Part shown: one piece after another, positions 9,549 through 17,681 of the stretch | Layout of the letters: each line of letters opens with the position of its first letter | Numbering within the stretch: the first letter of the stretch is position 1 | Program-made: the position numbers and the translations under genes | From: Frigoribacterium sp. Leaf186 | Lineage (GTDB): Bacteria > Actinomycetota > Actinomycetes > Actinomycetales > Microbacteriaceae | Direction of reading: 5' to 3' | NCBI RefSeq assembly: GCF_001423905.1 | Contig: NZ_LMPQ01000010.1 | Location: 604,907 to 668,906, forward strand | Length of the DNA stretch: 64,000 nt | Notes under the pieces: generated by a model | Told to the model about the DNA's origin: nothing | The model's input: only the letters and a program-made list of their open reading frames with translations | Databases searched by the model: none

Positions 9549-12500
9549 TCAGAGACGGAGGTCGGCCAGCGCGGGCTCGAGTCGGCCGTAGCGGTGGGCC
9601 GTGATCGAGACGGACTGCTCTCGGACGAAGGTCAGCAGCTCGATGCGGCCCTCTTCGGTGACCTCGCCCGACACGATGGTCACGTCGGGGCTGCCCTGCA
9701 CCGCCCGGGCCAGGGCCGCCGGGTCACCGCCGACCAGGCGGATGCGCAGCCCGCGGTAGGCCCGCACCGCCTCGGGCGACGCGACGGGCCTCGAGTCGTC
9801 GACCCGCGCCTCCTCGCGCGACGCGGGTTCGCCGCCGGCGGCCTCGGCCAGCAGGTCGAGGACGTCGGGGCCGGCCGGGTCGGCCGCCTCGCCCTGCAGG
9901 GCCCCCGCCGCGGCGCGGGCGACGAACGCGGCGTCGCTCTCGACCACGACGTCGCGCACCCGGACCGGGGACGAGGAGGCGCGCCACAGGTGCACGAGCC
10001 CGGCCGGCAGCGGCACGGCCGAGCTGATCGTCAGGGCCGCCCCCGCTCGTGCCGCGGCGGCCACGAGACGGATCAGCCCGGCCGGGTCGGCGTCGGCCGA
10101 GAGTCGCACGGTGACCGGGTGCGGGCGGTAGCGCAGGACGTTGCGTTCGACCACGAGCCCCGACACGTCGCGCGCCAGGCCGAATTCGGCCTCCCAGGCG
10201 TGCTGGTCGCTCTCGACGGCCGTGCGGAGCGAGTCGAACTGTTCGAACGACAGGGTCGGGCGGGCGGCGTCGACGAGACGGGTCACGCCCTCGGAGACGT
10301 CGTGCAGCCGCAGCGACGGACGGGGCTCGTGCGGCAGGTGGCGCCACGAGCCCTGGCCGACGAGGGCGTGGGGGCCGACCGGCTTGAGCCCTCGGCCCAG
10401 GGCGCGCCGGCCCCAGCCCCCGGTTGGGCGACGACGGACCCGGGCCGCGGTGGTCGGGCGGCCGACCACCAGGTCGCCGGCGCGCACCGTGTGCAGCCAC
10501 TCGTCGACCTCGTCGACGTCGAGCGTGTGCAGGCCCGCCACGTCGCCCCCGTTCTCGGCGTTCTGCAGGGCGACGGCCTCGGCCAACGTCTCGACCACGA
10601 CGAGACCCACGACGGGCACGGCGTGCGGCGTCAGGGCGAAGGCGCCCCGGGGGTCGACGACGAGGCGCACCCCGGGCGAGCACAGGGACCCCGTCTCGTC
10701 GAGCGGCCGGGGCTCGATCAGCCACGACTCGCCGGGGCCGAGCACGGTCAGGGCGTCGAGGTCGGTGCCCGTGGGCGTGGCCCCGAGCGGGCCGACCGTG
10801 GTCGTGACGAGGTCGGCCGGGCCGACGGCGACCGCCTCGAACGCCTCGCGCAGCAGTCGCGGGAACGTCGTGCCGTGGCCCACCGAACCGACGGCGATCA
10901 CGAGGTCGAGCGCTCCGTGGCCGCGACCGGCGTGGTCGACGACGCTCGTGACGACGTCGGCGGCGGCGCGCTCGAGGTCGGCGGCCGGGGTGACGACGAT
11001 CGAGGTGACCCCCGTCGTCCGCAGCGCGAGGTCGAGCTCGGGGCGCGCCTCGCGGAGGGCGACGACGGCGGCGACCGTCGAGTGCCCCACGACCCGGTCG
11101 ACCGACGGGTGCACGAGCAGCGCGCGGTCGTCGACGGAGCCGTCGGAGCCGTCGGGGTCGTCGGCGTCGTCGGCCTCGACGAGTGCCAACAGCGAGTCGG
11201 GCACGCCGACGGCCCAGAGCGCCTCGGCGACGACGGCGACCGTCCGCCGGCGGCTGCGTGGCGGCCGGAGGACGACCGCGCTGCCCGCCCCGAACGCGGC
11301 GAGCGTCGCCTCGACCGTGCTGGCCACGGGGGTGACGGGGTCGGGCAGCACGACCGTGAGGCGCGGAGGCCGGTGCTCGGCGGTGACGATTGTCGCCAGG
11401 TCGCGGGTCAGGCCGGCCAGCCGGTGCGCGGCGTCGACGGCGGCACCGACCTCGTGGTCGGCCTCGGACAGGGTCGCGCCCGACTCGCTGATCGACACCT
11501 CGATCAGTCGCGAGCGACGGAGCGCGAGCTCGCGGCCCGCGAGGTCGAGCAGCTCGGCCCGCGTGGCCGGTTCTTGCCCGCCCCAGGCCGCGCCCGCCTG
11601 GGAGGCGCGGGTCGTCAGGGCCTCGACGGCGTCGGCCTCGAGGGTGGGCGCCGCGTCGGCGGTGTCGACGCCGGCGGTCGACCGACGGGCCCGCCCGAGC
11701 ACGCCGCGGGCCCAGCGCCGGTTGCCGTCGAGCGACGGGTCGGTGTCGGCCTCGGCCACGAAGTCGACGACGTGGTCGGCGCCCTCGTCGAGCGGGCCGG
11801 AGCGGTCACGTCGACGACGTGGGGTGGTCGTCAGCTCGTCGACCGCCCCCAGGGCCCGCTCGTGCCGACGGGTCTCTCGCGCGAAGGCCGCCTCGTGGTC
11901 GACGTCGAGGGTGCTCACCAGGAACCCGGCGGGGTCGGCGAGCGCGTCGAGCCGGCCGACGAGGTGCCGCACCGCGGAGTCGAACCGGTCGGGGTCGATC
12001 ACCGGCACCTGCAGGACGAGGCCGGGCAGCTCGGACCGCAGGACCTCGGCGAGGCCGGGCGTCAGCCCCGACCACAGCTCGACGTCGAGCAGGTGCTCGG
12101 TGCCCTGGCGACGCGCGAGCGTGACCGCGTGGGCCACGTCGAAGACGTCGTGCCCCGCGAGCCCTACGCGCGCGACGGCCGCGTTCTCGGGTCGGAGGGC
12201 GAAGTCGACCAGCCGGAGGTGGCTCGCGTCGGTCTCGTGCTTGGCGTCGAAGGTGACGACGGGCCAGTCGTTCAGGCGGGCGTCGACGATCTCGTCGAGC
12301 CGAGACCCGCCCTTCACCAGCCGCACCGTGATCGGGGCGCCGCCACCGTCGACGCGCGCCCGGGCCCAGTCGGTCAGCAGCCGCAGCGAGTCGAGCGCCT
12401 CGGGGACGTACGACTGCACGACGATGCCCGCCGTGTCGGACTCGTGACCCGGCCGGTCGAGGAGGCGCGTGAAGACGTCGATGGTCAGGTCGACGTCGGC

Positions 12501-13166
12501 GTGACGGTCGACGCCGAACGTGAGGAGGGTGCCCGAGGTCGCGGCGAGGTCGACGAGGGGCCCGAGCCTCGAGACCGCCAGGTCGCTCGTCTCGTCGAAC
12601 GCCCACGGCGACGTGGGCCCCACGAGTTCGCGCACGGTCGTCGTGACGCGCTCGACGTCGGGCCGTTCGACGAGCGCCGTGGTGGCGGCGAGCCGTCGGT
12701 CGGCCTCGGCCGGGCCCGACACCGTGGGCCCCCAGGCCGTGACGTCGAGCCGGACGCCGTCACGTCGCAGTGCGCCCAGGGCCTGCCCGAGCTTCTCGGG
12801 TGGCGCGTCGACGAGCAGGTGGCCGACCATGTGGCGGAGCGCCCGGCGGGCGACCGGCATGATCGGTCGAGGCGCGATGGGGCCGAAGCCCCCGCCGAAC
12901 GAGATCGCCGCCCGCAGGTGCCAGGGCAGCAGGGCCGGGGTCCGGCGGCTCAGCGCGTCGAGTGCGGCGGCGGCCACCCGGTCGTCTTCGGGGCGCACCA
13001 CGCGGTCGGCGAACCCCCGCGCGAAGTCGAGGCCCTCGGGGTCGCGCAGCACCTCGGCCAGCCGGGCGGCGGAGCCCTGCACCGGGACGGCGCGGGCGGC
13101 GTCCCACCAACGGCGGGCTGTCTCGACGGTCTGCTGCGTGACCTCGTCGGCCTGGACATCGGACAT
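9549..13166 (-). CDS. putA: PutA-like proline dehydrogenase / P5C dehydrogenase fusion with degenerate active sites
   Basis: 1205 residues with the layout of a bifunctional proline catabolic enzyme. A PRODH-like barrel spans about 70-440 (ITVRLVKGGS, VDFAL and FDVAHAVTLARR are retained), followed by an aldehyde dehydrogenase-like domain (about 510-1000) and a C-terminal extension. The dehydrogenase domain lacks its chemistry. Where the family has the general-base Glu, ALRTTGVTS shows Arg716. Where it has the nucleophilic Cys in AGQKCSA, AGRGHGA shows His750, exactly 34 residues later as in active enzymes. The PWNFP and KPAE motifs are also absent. It is therefore either a non-catalytic paralogue or does altered chemistry. 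Probably leaderless from TATCCT (13173-13178). Confidence 0.8.
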   Translation of the reverse strand: MSDVQADEVTQQTVETARRWWDAARAVPVQGSAARLAEVLRDPEGLDFARGFADRVVRPEDDRVAAAALDALSRRTPALLPWHLRAAISFGGGFGPIAPRPIMPVARRALRHMVGHLLVDAPPEKLGQALGALRRDGVRLDVTAWGPTVSGPAEADRRLAATTALVERPDVERVTTTVRELVGPTSPWAFDETSDLAVSRLGPLVDLAATSGTLLTFGVDRHADVDLTIDVFTRLLDRPGHESDTAGIVVQSYVPEALDSLRLLTDWARARVDGGGAPITVRLVKGGSRLDEIVDARLNDWPVVTFDAKHETDASHLRLVDFALRPENAAVARVGLAGHDVFDVAHAVTLARRQGTEHLLDVELWSGLTPGLAEVLRSELPGLVLQVPVIDPDRFDSAVRHLVGRLDALADPAGFLVSTLDVDHEAAFARETRRHERALGAVDELTTTPRRRRDRSGPLDEGADHVVDFVAEADTDPSLDGNRRWARGVLGRARRSTAGVDTADAAPTLEADAVEALTTRASQAGAAWGGQEPATRAELLDLAGRELALRRSRLIEVSISESGATLSEADHEVGAAVDAAHRLAGLTRDLATIVTAEHRPPRLTVVLPDPVTPVASTVEATLAAFGAGSAVVLRPPRSRRRTVAVVAEALWAVGVPDSLLALVEADDADDPDGSDGSVDDRALLVHPSVDRVVGHSTVAAVVALREARPELDLALRTTGVTSIVVTPAADLERAAADVVTSVVDHAGRGHGALDLVIAVGSVGHGTTFPRLLREAFEAVAVGPADLVTTTVGPLGATPTGTDLDALTVLGPGESWLIEPRPLDETGSLCSPGVRLVVDPRGAFALTPHAVPVVGLVVVETLAEAVALQNAENGGDVAGLHTLDVDEVDEWLHTVRAGDLVVGRPTTAARVRRRPTGGWGRRALGRGLKPVGPHALVGQGSWRHLPHEPRPSLRLHDVSEGVTRLVDAARPTLSFEQFDSLRTAVESDQHAWEAEFGLARDVSGLVVERNVLRYRPHPVTVRLSADADPAGLIRLVAAAARAGAALTISSAVPLPAGLVHLWRASSSPVRVRDVVVESDAAFVARAAAGALQGEAADPAGPDVLDLLAEAAGGEPASREEARVDDSRPVASPEAVRAYRGLRIRLVGGDPAALARAVQGSPDVTIVSGEVTEEGRIELLTFVREQSVSITAHRYGRLEPALADLRL

Positions 13167-13172
13167 GGGTCG

Positions 13173-13201
13173 AGGATATGCCGCACCACCGTCCCTACAC
13201 T
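13173..13201. promoter_or_regulatory. Interlocked divergent leaderless promoters (putA-like / marR)
   Basis: The minus-strand -10 TATCCT (13173-13178) and plus-strand -10 TACACT (13196-13201) are 17 nt apart. Each therefore lies where the other promoter's -35 box would be. Both start codons follow 6-7 nt after their -10. Confidence 0.55.
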
Positions 13202-13207
13202 GGGCGA

Positions 13208-13771
13208 ATGGCCGACGAACTCACCGACGAGGAGTGGGTCGTCTGGGACTCCTTCTACGTCATGAGACGGCGACTCGACCGCGCGCTCGAGGTGCGCCTG
13301 CAGAGCGACTCCGGGGTCTCGGCACCCGAGTACGAGATCCTCGTCGGGCTGGGTCGCAGCAGCGACCGGCGCTCACGCGTCCGCGACATCGCCGAGCAGA
13401 TCGGCTGGGAGAAGAGCCGGGTGAGCCACCAGGTGACCCGCATGGAACGTCGGGGCCTCGTGCGTCGGACCGAGTGCTCGTCGGACGCCCGCGGCACGTG
13501 GGTCGAGCTGACCCCCGACGGCCGCCGGGCCATGCTCGCGGCGACCCGGGGCCACACGGCCGCGATCAAGCGCTACTTCACCGACGTGCTGGCCGGCGAC
13601 GACGACGTCGTGCGTGACTTCTCGCACCGGGTGCTCGAGGCGATCGGCACCGACGCGTCGCCCGACGGGGTCGTCGGCCCGGGCACCGGCGACCGCACGA
13701 GCCGCCTCGACCAGCAGGTCGGGGCCGCCGACGACGCCGACACCAGCGACTGCGCCCGCTCCGCCGTCTGA
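13208..13771 (+). CDS. MarR family transcriptional regulator
   Basis: 187-residue winged-helix regulator. An N-terminal dimer helix (EEWVVWDSFYVMRRRLDRALE) precedes the helix-turn-helix VRDIAEQIGWEKSRVSHQVTRMERRGLVRR (about 58-87) and the wing DARGTWVELT. A poorly conserved acidic tail of about 40 residues follows. Start ATG at 13208 sits seven bases after TACACT, so it is probably leaderless. Promoter overlap with the putA-like gene makes that gene the first candidate target, but the ligand is unknown. Confidence 0.88.
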   Translation: MADELTDEEWVVWDSFYVMRRRLDRALEVRLQSDSGVSAPEYEILVGLGRSSDRRSRVRDIAEQIGWEKSRVSHQVTRMERRGLVRRTECSSDARGTWVELTPDGRRAMLAATRGHTAAIKRYFTDVLAGDDDVVRDFSHRVLEAIGTDASPDGVVGPGTGDRTSRLDQQVGAADDADTSDCARSAV

Positions 13772-13797
13772 CCGAGGTCGCGTGGGCCGGGCCCCGT

Positions 13798-14760
13798 TCA
13801 GTGGAAGCGGTGGTCCTGGATGGTCATGCGCGGGCCGAAGCGCGGCTTCGCGAAACCACTGCCGGTGATCAGTCGCATGACCCGTTCGCGCTGACCGCGC
13901 CACGGCTCGAGCAACTCGAGCATCCCGTCGTCGTCGACCGGGCGGCCGATCAGCGCCCACCCCACGAGGGCCGGCAGGTGGTAGTCGCCGACGCTCGGGC
14001 TGTCGGGGTCGCCGTGGGCGCGCTGGGTCGTCTCGGCCGCCGTCCACACGCCGACCCCGGGGATCGAGCGCAGGCGCCGCGAGACCTCGTCGCCCCCGCG
14101 GCCGAGGGCGAGGGTGCGCTCGAGGGCCGGTGCCACTGCGCAGACCCGCATGACGGTGGCCGAGCGCTGGGGGCCCACCCCCGCGCGGTGCCACTCCCAA
14201 CTGGGCACGCGCCTCCAGCCCTCGGCGTCGGGCGGGGCGACCAGCCCCTCGGGCACCGGGCCGGGCGCGGGTTCGCCGTGCCGTCGGACGAGCTCGCGCC
14301 ACGCACGCCAGGCCTCGACGCTCGTGACCTTCTGCTCGAGGACGGCGGGGACGAGCATCTGCAGCACCTGGTTGGTGCGGGTGAGCCGGAGGCCGGGCGA
14401 GCGGTGCCGCGCCGCCGCCAGGAACGCGTTGCCCGAGACGTCGAGCGCCGACCAGTCGTCGCCCCGCCCGAGCATCTCGGGGGCGTGGTGGACGGCCCAC
14501 TCGGCGCCCGGCCCCCACGCACTGATCGCCACGGACGAGGAGGCGCGGCTCGCCGACACGACGAGGCTCGCGACCCCCTCGGGCGTCCGCAACGCCCGCC
14601 ACACGCGGTCGCCGTCGACGCGGAACGTCGGGTCGCCACTGCCCCGGCCCAACGGCCGGAGCGCGGCGCGCACGTCGACAGGAGCCTCGGGTCGGTAGAC
14701 GTCGTCGACGCGCCGGACCGGGCGGGGGTCGGCGACGGGAGCGTGGACGGACGAGGGCAC
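13798..14760 (-). CDS. HhH-GPD superfamily DNA glycosylase (AlkA-like)
   Basis: 320-residue protein resembling the two-domain 3-methyladenine/8-oxoguanine glycosylases. An N-terminal variable domain is followed by the helix-hairpin-helix IPGVGVWTAAET (about 224-235) and a downstream GDYHLPALVGWAL segment carrying the catalytic Asp position of the HhH-GPD fold. It would excise damaged bases to begin base-excision repair. GTG start at 14760 lies six bases after the hexamer TATCAT (minus strand, 14767-14772), giving a leaderless transcript. An in-frame extension upstream has no homology and crosses into the next gene, so it is rejected. Confidence 0.8.
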   Translation of the reverse strand: MPSSVHAPVADPRPVRRVDDVYRPEAPVDVRAALRPLGRGSGDPTFRVDGDRVWRALRTPEGVASLVVSASRASSSVAISAWGPGAEWAVHHAPEMLGRGDDWSALDVSGNAFLAAARHRSPGLRLTRTNQVLQMLVPAVLEQKVTSVEAWRAWRELVRRHGEPAPGPVPEGLVAPPDAEGWRRVPSWEWHRAGVGPQRSATVMRVCAVAPALERTLALGRGGDEVSRRLRSIPGVGVWTAAETTQRAHGDPDSPSVGDYHLPALVGWALIGRPVDDDGMLELLEPWRGQRERVMRLITGSGFAKPRFGPRMTIQDHRFH

Positions 14761-14789
14761 GCCGTGATGATAACCCGGCCCGCCGACGC

Positions 14790-16193
14790 TCACGGTTCGC
14801 TCGTCGGCGTCGCGGCGGCGGTGGGTGCGAGCGCGTCGAGCAGCGCGGTCACGGCCCGGCCGCGGGTGCCGTCGGAGCGCGTCAGCCCCGCGCGGACGCT
14901 GGTCTCGAAGGCCTGCCACGCACCCACGGGCGACTCGAGACCCAGGCTGACGACCGCGTGGCCGAGACGGGGCCCGACGTCGTCGAGGGTCCGCGCCAGG
15001 GCACCCGACGCCGGCACCGCCGCCAGGAGGCGCAGGACGGTCGACGCGGGACGCAGCGAGACCGCGGTCAGCGGACGGCCCTCGACGCGCCGGGCCCAGG
15101 GGCGCACCCTCGTCAACAGCCGGTCGACCTCGGCGGGGTCGGGGCCGCCGTCGGCCGCCGGACGGTTGATCGACCAGGCCAGCAGGTGCGCGTAGAGCGC
15201 CCGGGCGTCGTCGAGGGCGTCGGCGTCGGGCAGGGCCACCCGCGTGTACCGGTTCGCCGCGAGCTGGACCAGCCCCCCGTCGCCGAGGCGTTCGAGGGCG
15301 GTGCGGATGGGTGTCCGCGAGACGCCCAGCCACGCGATGAGCTCGTCGTCGACCAGGCGTTCGCCCGGCGAGAGAACCCCGTCGAGCACGGCCCGCGAGA
15401 GGACGGCGTGGACGCCCGAGCTCAACGTGGGGCGGCCCGGCCCGATCACGGTGGGCGACGTCGGGTCCGGTGCGACGGGGCGGGGGCCCGCCGTCGCGGT
15501 CAGGCGGGTGGCGAGCCCGGCCAGCACGGCCGCGACGTCGGCCCCGGCGGTGTCGTCGGTGGTGCCGTCGGTGGCGCCGCCCGTGGTGTCGCCGGAACGT
15601 GTCGCCGCGTCGATCGGCGAAGGCGCGGAGAGGACCGCGCGCAGGTCGCCGAGGGCCTCGAGCACGGCGTCGCCCGCCTCGCGGTCGAGGGCGGGCAGGT
15701 GGTGGCGCAGGACGAGTCCGGTCGTCTCGAGCCGCCGCCGCAGCAGCTCGTTCGACCCGGCGACGCCCGTCAGGCGGGATGCCGCCTGCAGCCCGTCGGG
15801 CAGGCCGTCGAGCGTGCCGTCGGGCAGGCCGTCGAGGGCCTCGGTCAGGTCGGCCATGACGGCGCGCCCCCGGGTGGCGGAGGCGTCGACGACCGCGAGG
15901 CCGGCCAGGACGCAGCCCGTCGCCAGCACGTCGGCGGCAGCCCCGGCGCCACGTCGCACCACCCGGGTCTCGCGCGTGGAGCCGGTCTCGACGAGCCCCA
16001 GGCCGGCGAGTCTCGCCAGCGCCACGCGGATGGGAGTCCGCGAGACGCCCAACCAGCGTTCGAGGTCGACGTCGCGGAGGCGCTCGCCCGGGGCCAGCGA
16101 CCCGTCGAGGATCGCCGCCACGAGGTGGTCGAAGACGGCGTCCTTGTGCAGACGTCGCGGGATGGCGTGTTCGGCGGTGGTGGGGACGGGCAT
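14790..16193 (-). CDS. Double-headed GntR-type regulator (two winged-HTH domains in one chain)
   Basis: 467 residues containing two separate GntR DNA-binding domains. The first spans about 14-80 (LVAAILDGSLAPGERLRDVD then WLGVSRTPIRVAL) and the second about 260-325 (LSRAVLDGVLSPGERLVDDE then WLGVSRTPIRTAL). Each is followed by its own effector-like region of about 130-180 residues. The halves resemble each other and the two tandem GntR proteins encoded at 21875-23325, so this looks like fusion of a duplicated gene. ATG at 16193 has the SD GAGGAGAGG upstream. A single chain could bind a two-site operator without dimerising (inference). Confidence 0.82.
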   Translation of the reverse strand: MPVPTTAEHAIPRRLHKDAVFDHLVAAILDGSLAPGERLRDVDLERWLGVSRTPIRVALARLAGLGLVETGSTRETRVVRRGAGAAADVLATGCVLAGLAVVDASATRGRAVMADLTEALDGLPDGTLDGLPDGLQAASRLTGVAGSNELLRRRLETTGLVLRHHLPALDREAGDAVLEALGDLRAVLSAPSPIDAATRSGDTTGGATDGTTDDTAGADVAAVLAGLATRLTATAGPRPVAPDPTSPTVIGPGRPTLSSGVHAVLSRAVLDGVLSPGERLVDDELIAWLGVSRTPIRTALERLGDGGLVQLAANRYTRVALPDADALDDARALYAHLLAWSINRPAADGGPDPAEVDRLLTRVRPWARRVEGRPLTAVSLRPASTVLRLLAAVPASGALARTLDDVGPRLGHAVVSLGLESPVGAWQAFETSVRAGLTRSDGTRGRAVTALLDALAPTAAATPTSEP

Positions 16194-16329
16194 GTCGACC
16201 TCTCCTCGTCGGCGTGTGTCACATGTCGCATGAAAGCATAGGGCATACATGCCCTACCCGGCGTACCCCGTGACGCGTGCACGCGGCGGTCTGGGACCAC
16301 GGCCACGCCCCGGGCGTAGGGTCCGCGGC

Positions 16330-16815
16330 ATGACTGAGACCAACGACAGCAGCAAGATCGGCGAGGTCCTCGACGCGGGCCGCATCGGCATCCTCACCAC
16401 CCAGAGCAGCAACGGCCACCTCGTGAGCCGTCCGCTCGCCCTGGTCGACCGGGACTTCGACGGCAAGGTGTACTTCTTCACGCGCGACCCCTCCCCCAAG
16501 GTCGACGACGTCACGGCGCACCCTCAGGTGAACGTCGCCGTCGAGACCGGCAAGGGCTACCTCTCGCTGGCCGGCACGGCGTCGGTCGTCAAGGACCCCG
16601 CCCTCATCGACGAGCTGTGGACGCCCGGCGCCGAGGCCTGGTTCGACGAGGGCCGCGACGACCCGGGCGTGGCGCTGCTCGAGGTCGACGTCGACACGGC
16701 CGAGTACTGGGTCAGCAACGAGCCCAAGGCCGTCACCCTCTTCAAGTACGCCAAGGCCGCCGTGACCGGCGGGCACCCGAAGAACGTCGCCGACACCGGC
16801 ACCGTCACGCTGTAG
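16330..16815 (+). CDS. Pyridoxamine 5'-phosphate oxidase-fold general stress protein
   Basis: 161-residue split-barrel protein of the general stress protein 26 type, likely binding FMN or F420. Recognisable elements are GRIGILTTQSSNGHLVSRPLAL, VYFFTRDPSPKVDDV and the C-terminal PKAVTLFKYAKAAVTG. Enzymatic activity of such proteins is usually unknown; a redox or stress role is inferred from the family. ATG at 16330 is seven bases after TAGGGT, so it is probably leaderless. It converges on a membrane protein gene across a hairpin. Confidence 0.85.
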   Translation: MTETNDSSKIGEVLDAGRIGILTTQSSNGHLVSRPLALVDRDFDGKVYFFTRDPSPKVDDVTAHPQVNVAVETGKGYLSLAGTASVVKDPALIDELWTPGAEAWFDEGRDDPGVALLEVDVDTAEYWVSNEPKAVTLFKYAKAAVTGGHPKNVADTGTVTL

Positions 16816-16821
16816 CCGAGG

Positions 16822-16858
16822 AGGCGCGCGCGGGTCGTCCGGGACGGCTCGCGCGCCT
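16822..16858. terminator. Hairpin between convergent genes, built on a copy of the dispersed word
   Basis: AGGCGCGCG (16822-16830) pairs with CGCGCGCCT (16850-16858) immediately after the stop of the stress-protein gene. The left arm is part of a CGAGGAGGCGCG copy (16817-16828). Confidence 0.45.
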
Positions 16859-16869
16859 GCCCCGCCGGG

Positions 16870-17538
16870 TCAGCCGCAGGTGACGGTCTGGCCGTCGTCG
16901 TTGACGTAGTCGCCCGGACCGAGCTGCGCGCACGCGGTCGCGAGCTGCGAGTAGTAGTCGAGGGCCGAGACGGCCCAGGCGATGCTCAGCACGATGACGA
17001 CCGAGGCGACGACGACGCCGACGAGGGCCAGGGTGGCCGGGCGGCCTGCGGCCCGTGCCCGGCGGGCGGCCACGATGCCGAAGACCAGGCCGAGCGGCGC
17101 GAAGAAGACGCCGAAGACGACCGCCGCGACGGCGAGGCCTCGCCCCCCGTCGTCGGACCGGGGCGGCGACGACGACCAGTCGTCGTCCGCGGGGAAGAAG
17201 TACGAACCCAGGCCTGCGTTCTCGGGGCGGGCGTCGGTCGCGACGCCGGTGGCCGACGCGGGCTCCGCCGTGGGCGTCCACGCCTGGCGGCCGTCGGGGC
17301 CCCAGGTGGGCGAGCCCGAGAGCTGCCCGACGGGCGGCGACGGGAACGGCTGCTGCGCGCCGGGAGGCTGCGGGGCGACGGGGGCGTCGAGCGGCCAGCC
17401 GTGGTCGGTCGGGGTCGCCTCGGGGTGCACCGGCCGAGGCGGACCGAACGGGAACTCGCGGCGCTCGGGCTCGCCCGACGCGGGTCGGGCGAAGCGCGCC
17501 CACGGCGACGGCGGGCGCGCCGGCTGCTCGTTGCTCAT
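16870..17538 (-). CDS. DUF4190-like small membrane protein with proline-rich N-terminus
   Basis: 222 residues. About 130 Pro/Gly-rich, probably disordered cytoplasmic residues precede two hydrophobic helices (LAVAAVVFGVFFAPLGLVFG and TLALVGVVVASVVIVLSIAW) separated by a basic ARRARAAGRP loop, the layout of DUF4190 proteins. A short tail with two cysteines follows. Function is unknown. The ATG comes seven bases after TACCCT, suggesting a leaderless mRNA. It stands alone between pfkA and the stress-protein gene. Confidence 0.7.
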   Translation of the reverse strand: MSNEQPARPPSPWARFARPASGEPERREFPFGPPRPVHPEATPTDHGWPLDAPVAPQPPGAQQPFPSPPVGQLSGSPTWGPDGRQAWTPTAEPASATGVATDARPENAGLGSYFFPADDDWSSSPPRSDDGGRGLAVAAVVFGVFFAPLGLVFGIVAARRARAAGRPATLALVGVVVASVVIVLSIAWAVSALDYYSQLATACAQLGPGDYVNDDGQTVTCG

Positions 17539-17681
17539 GCAGGCGAGGGTAGTACGACCGCCTGCGCGCCCCGGCCGCGAGGCGACCGGCGTCGCGGACG
17601 GGTGCCGCGCCTCCTCGTGGTCCATGATGGGACTCGACCTCGGCCCGTCGACAGGGCCCCTTGATGCGATGGAGCCCCTCG

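Noticed and set aside
9594-13265. Very long open frame on the plus strand opposite the PutA-like gene (over 1200 codons)
   Set aside because: It mirrors the codon positions of the real gene on the other strand in GC-rich DNA, is full of low-complexity Arg/Gly/Asp, and shows no family motif.
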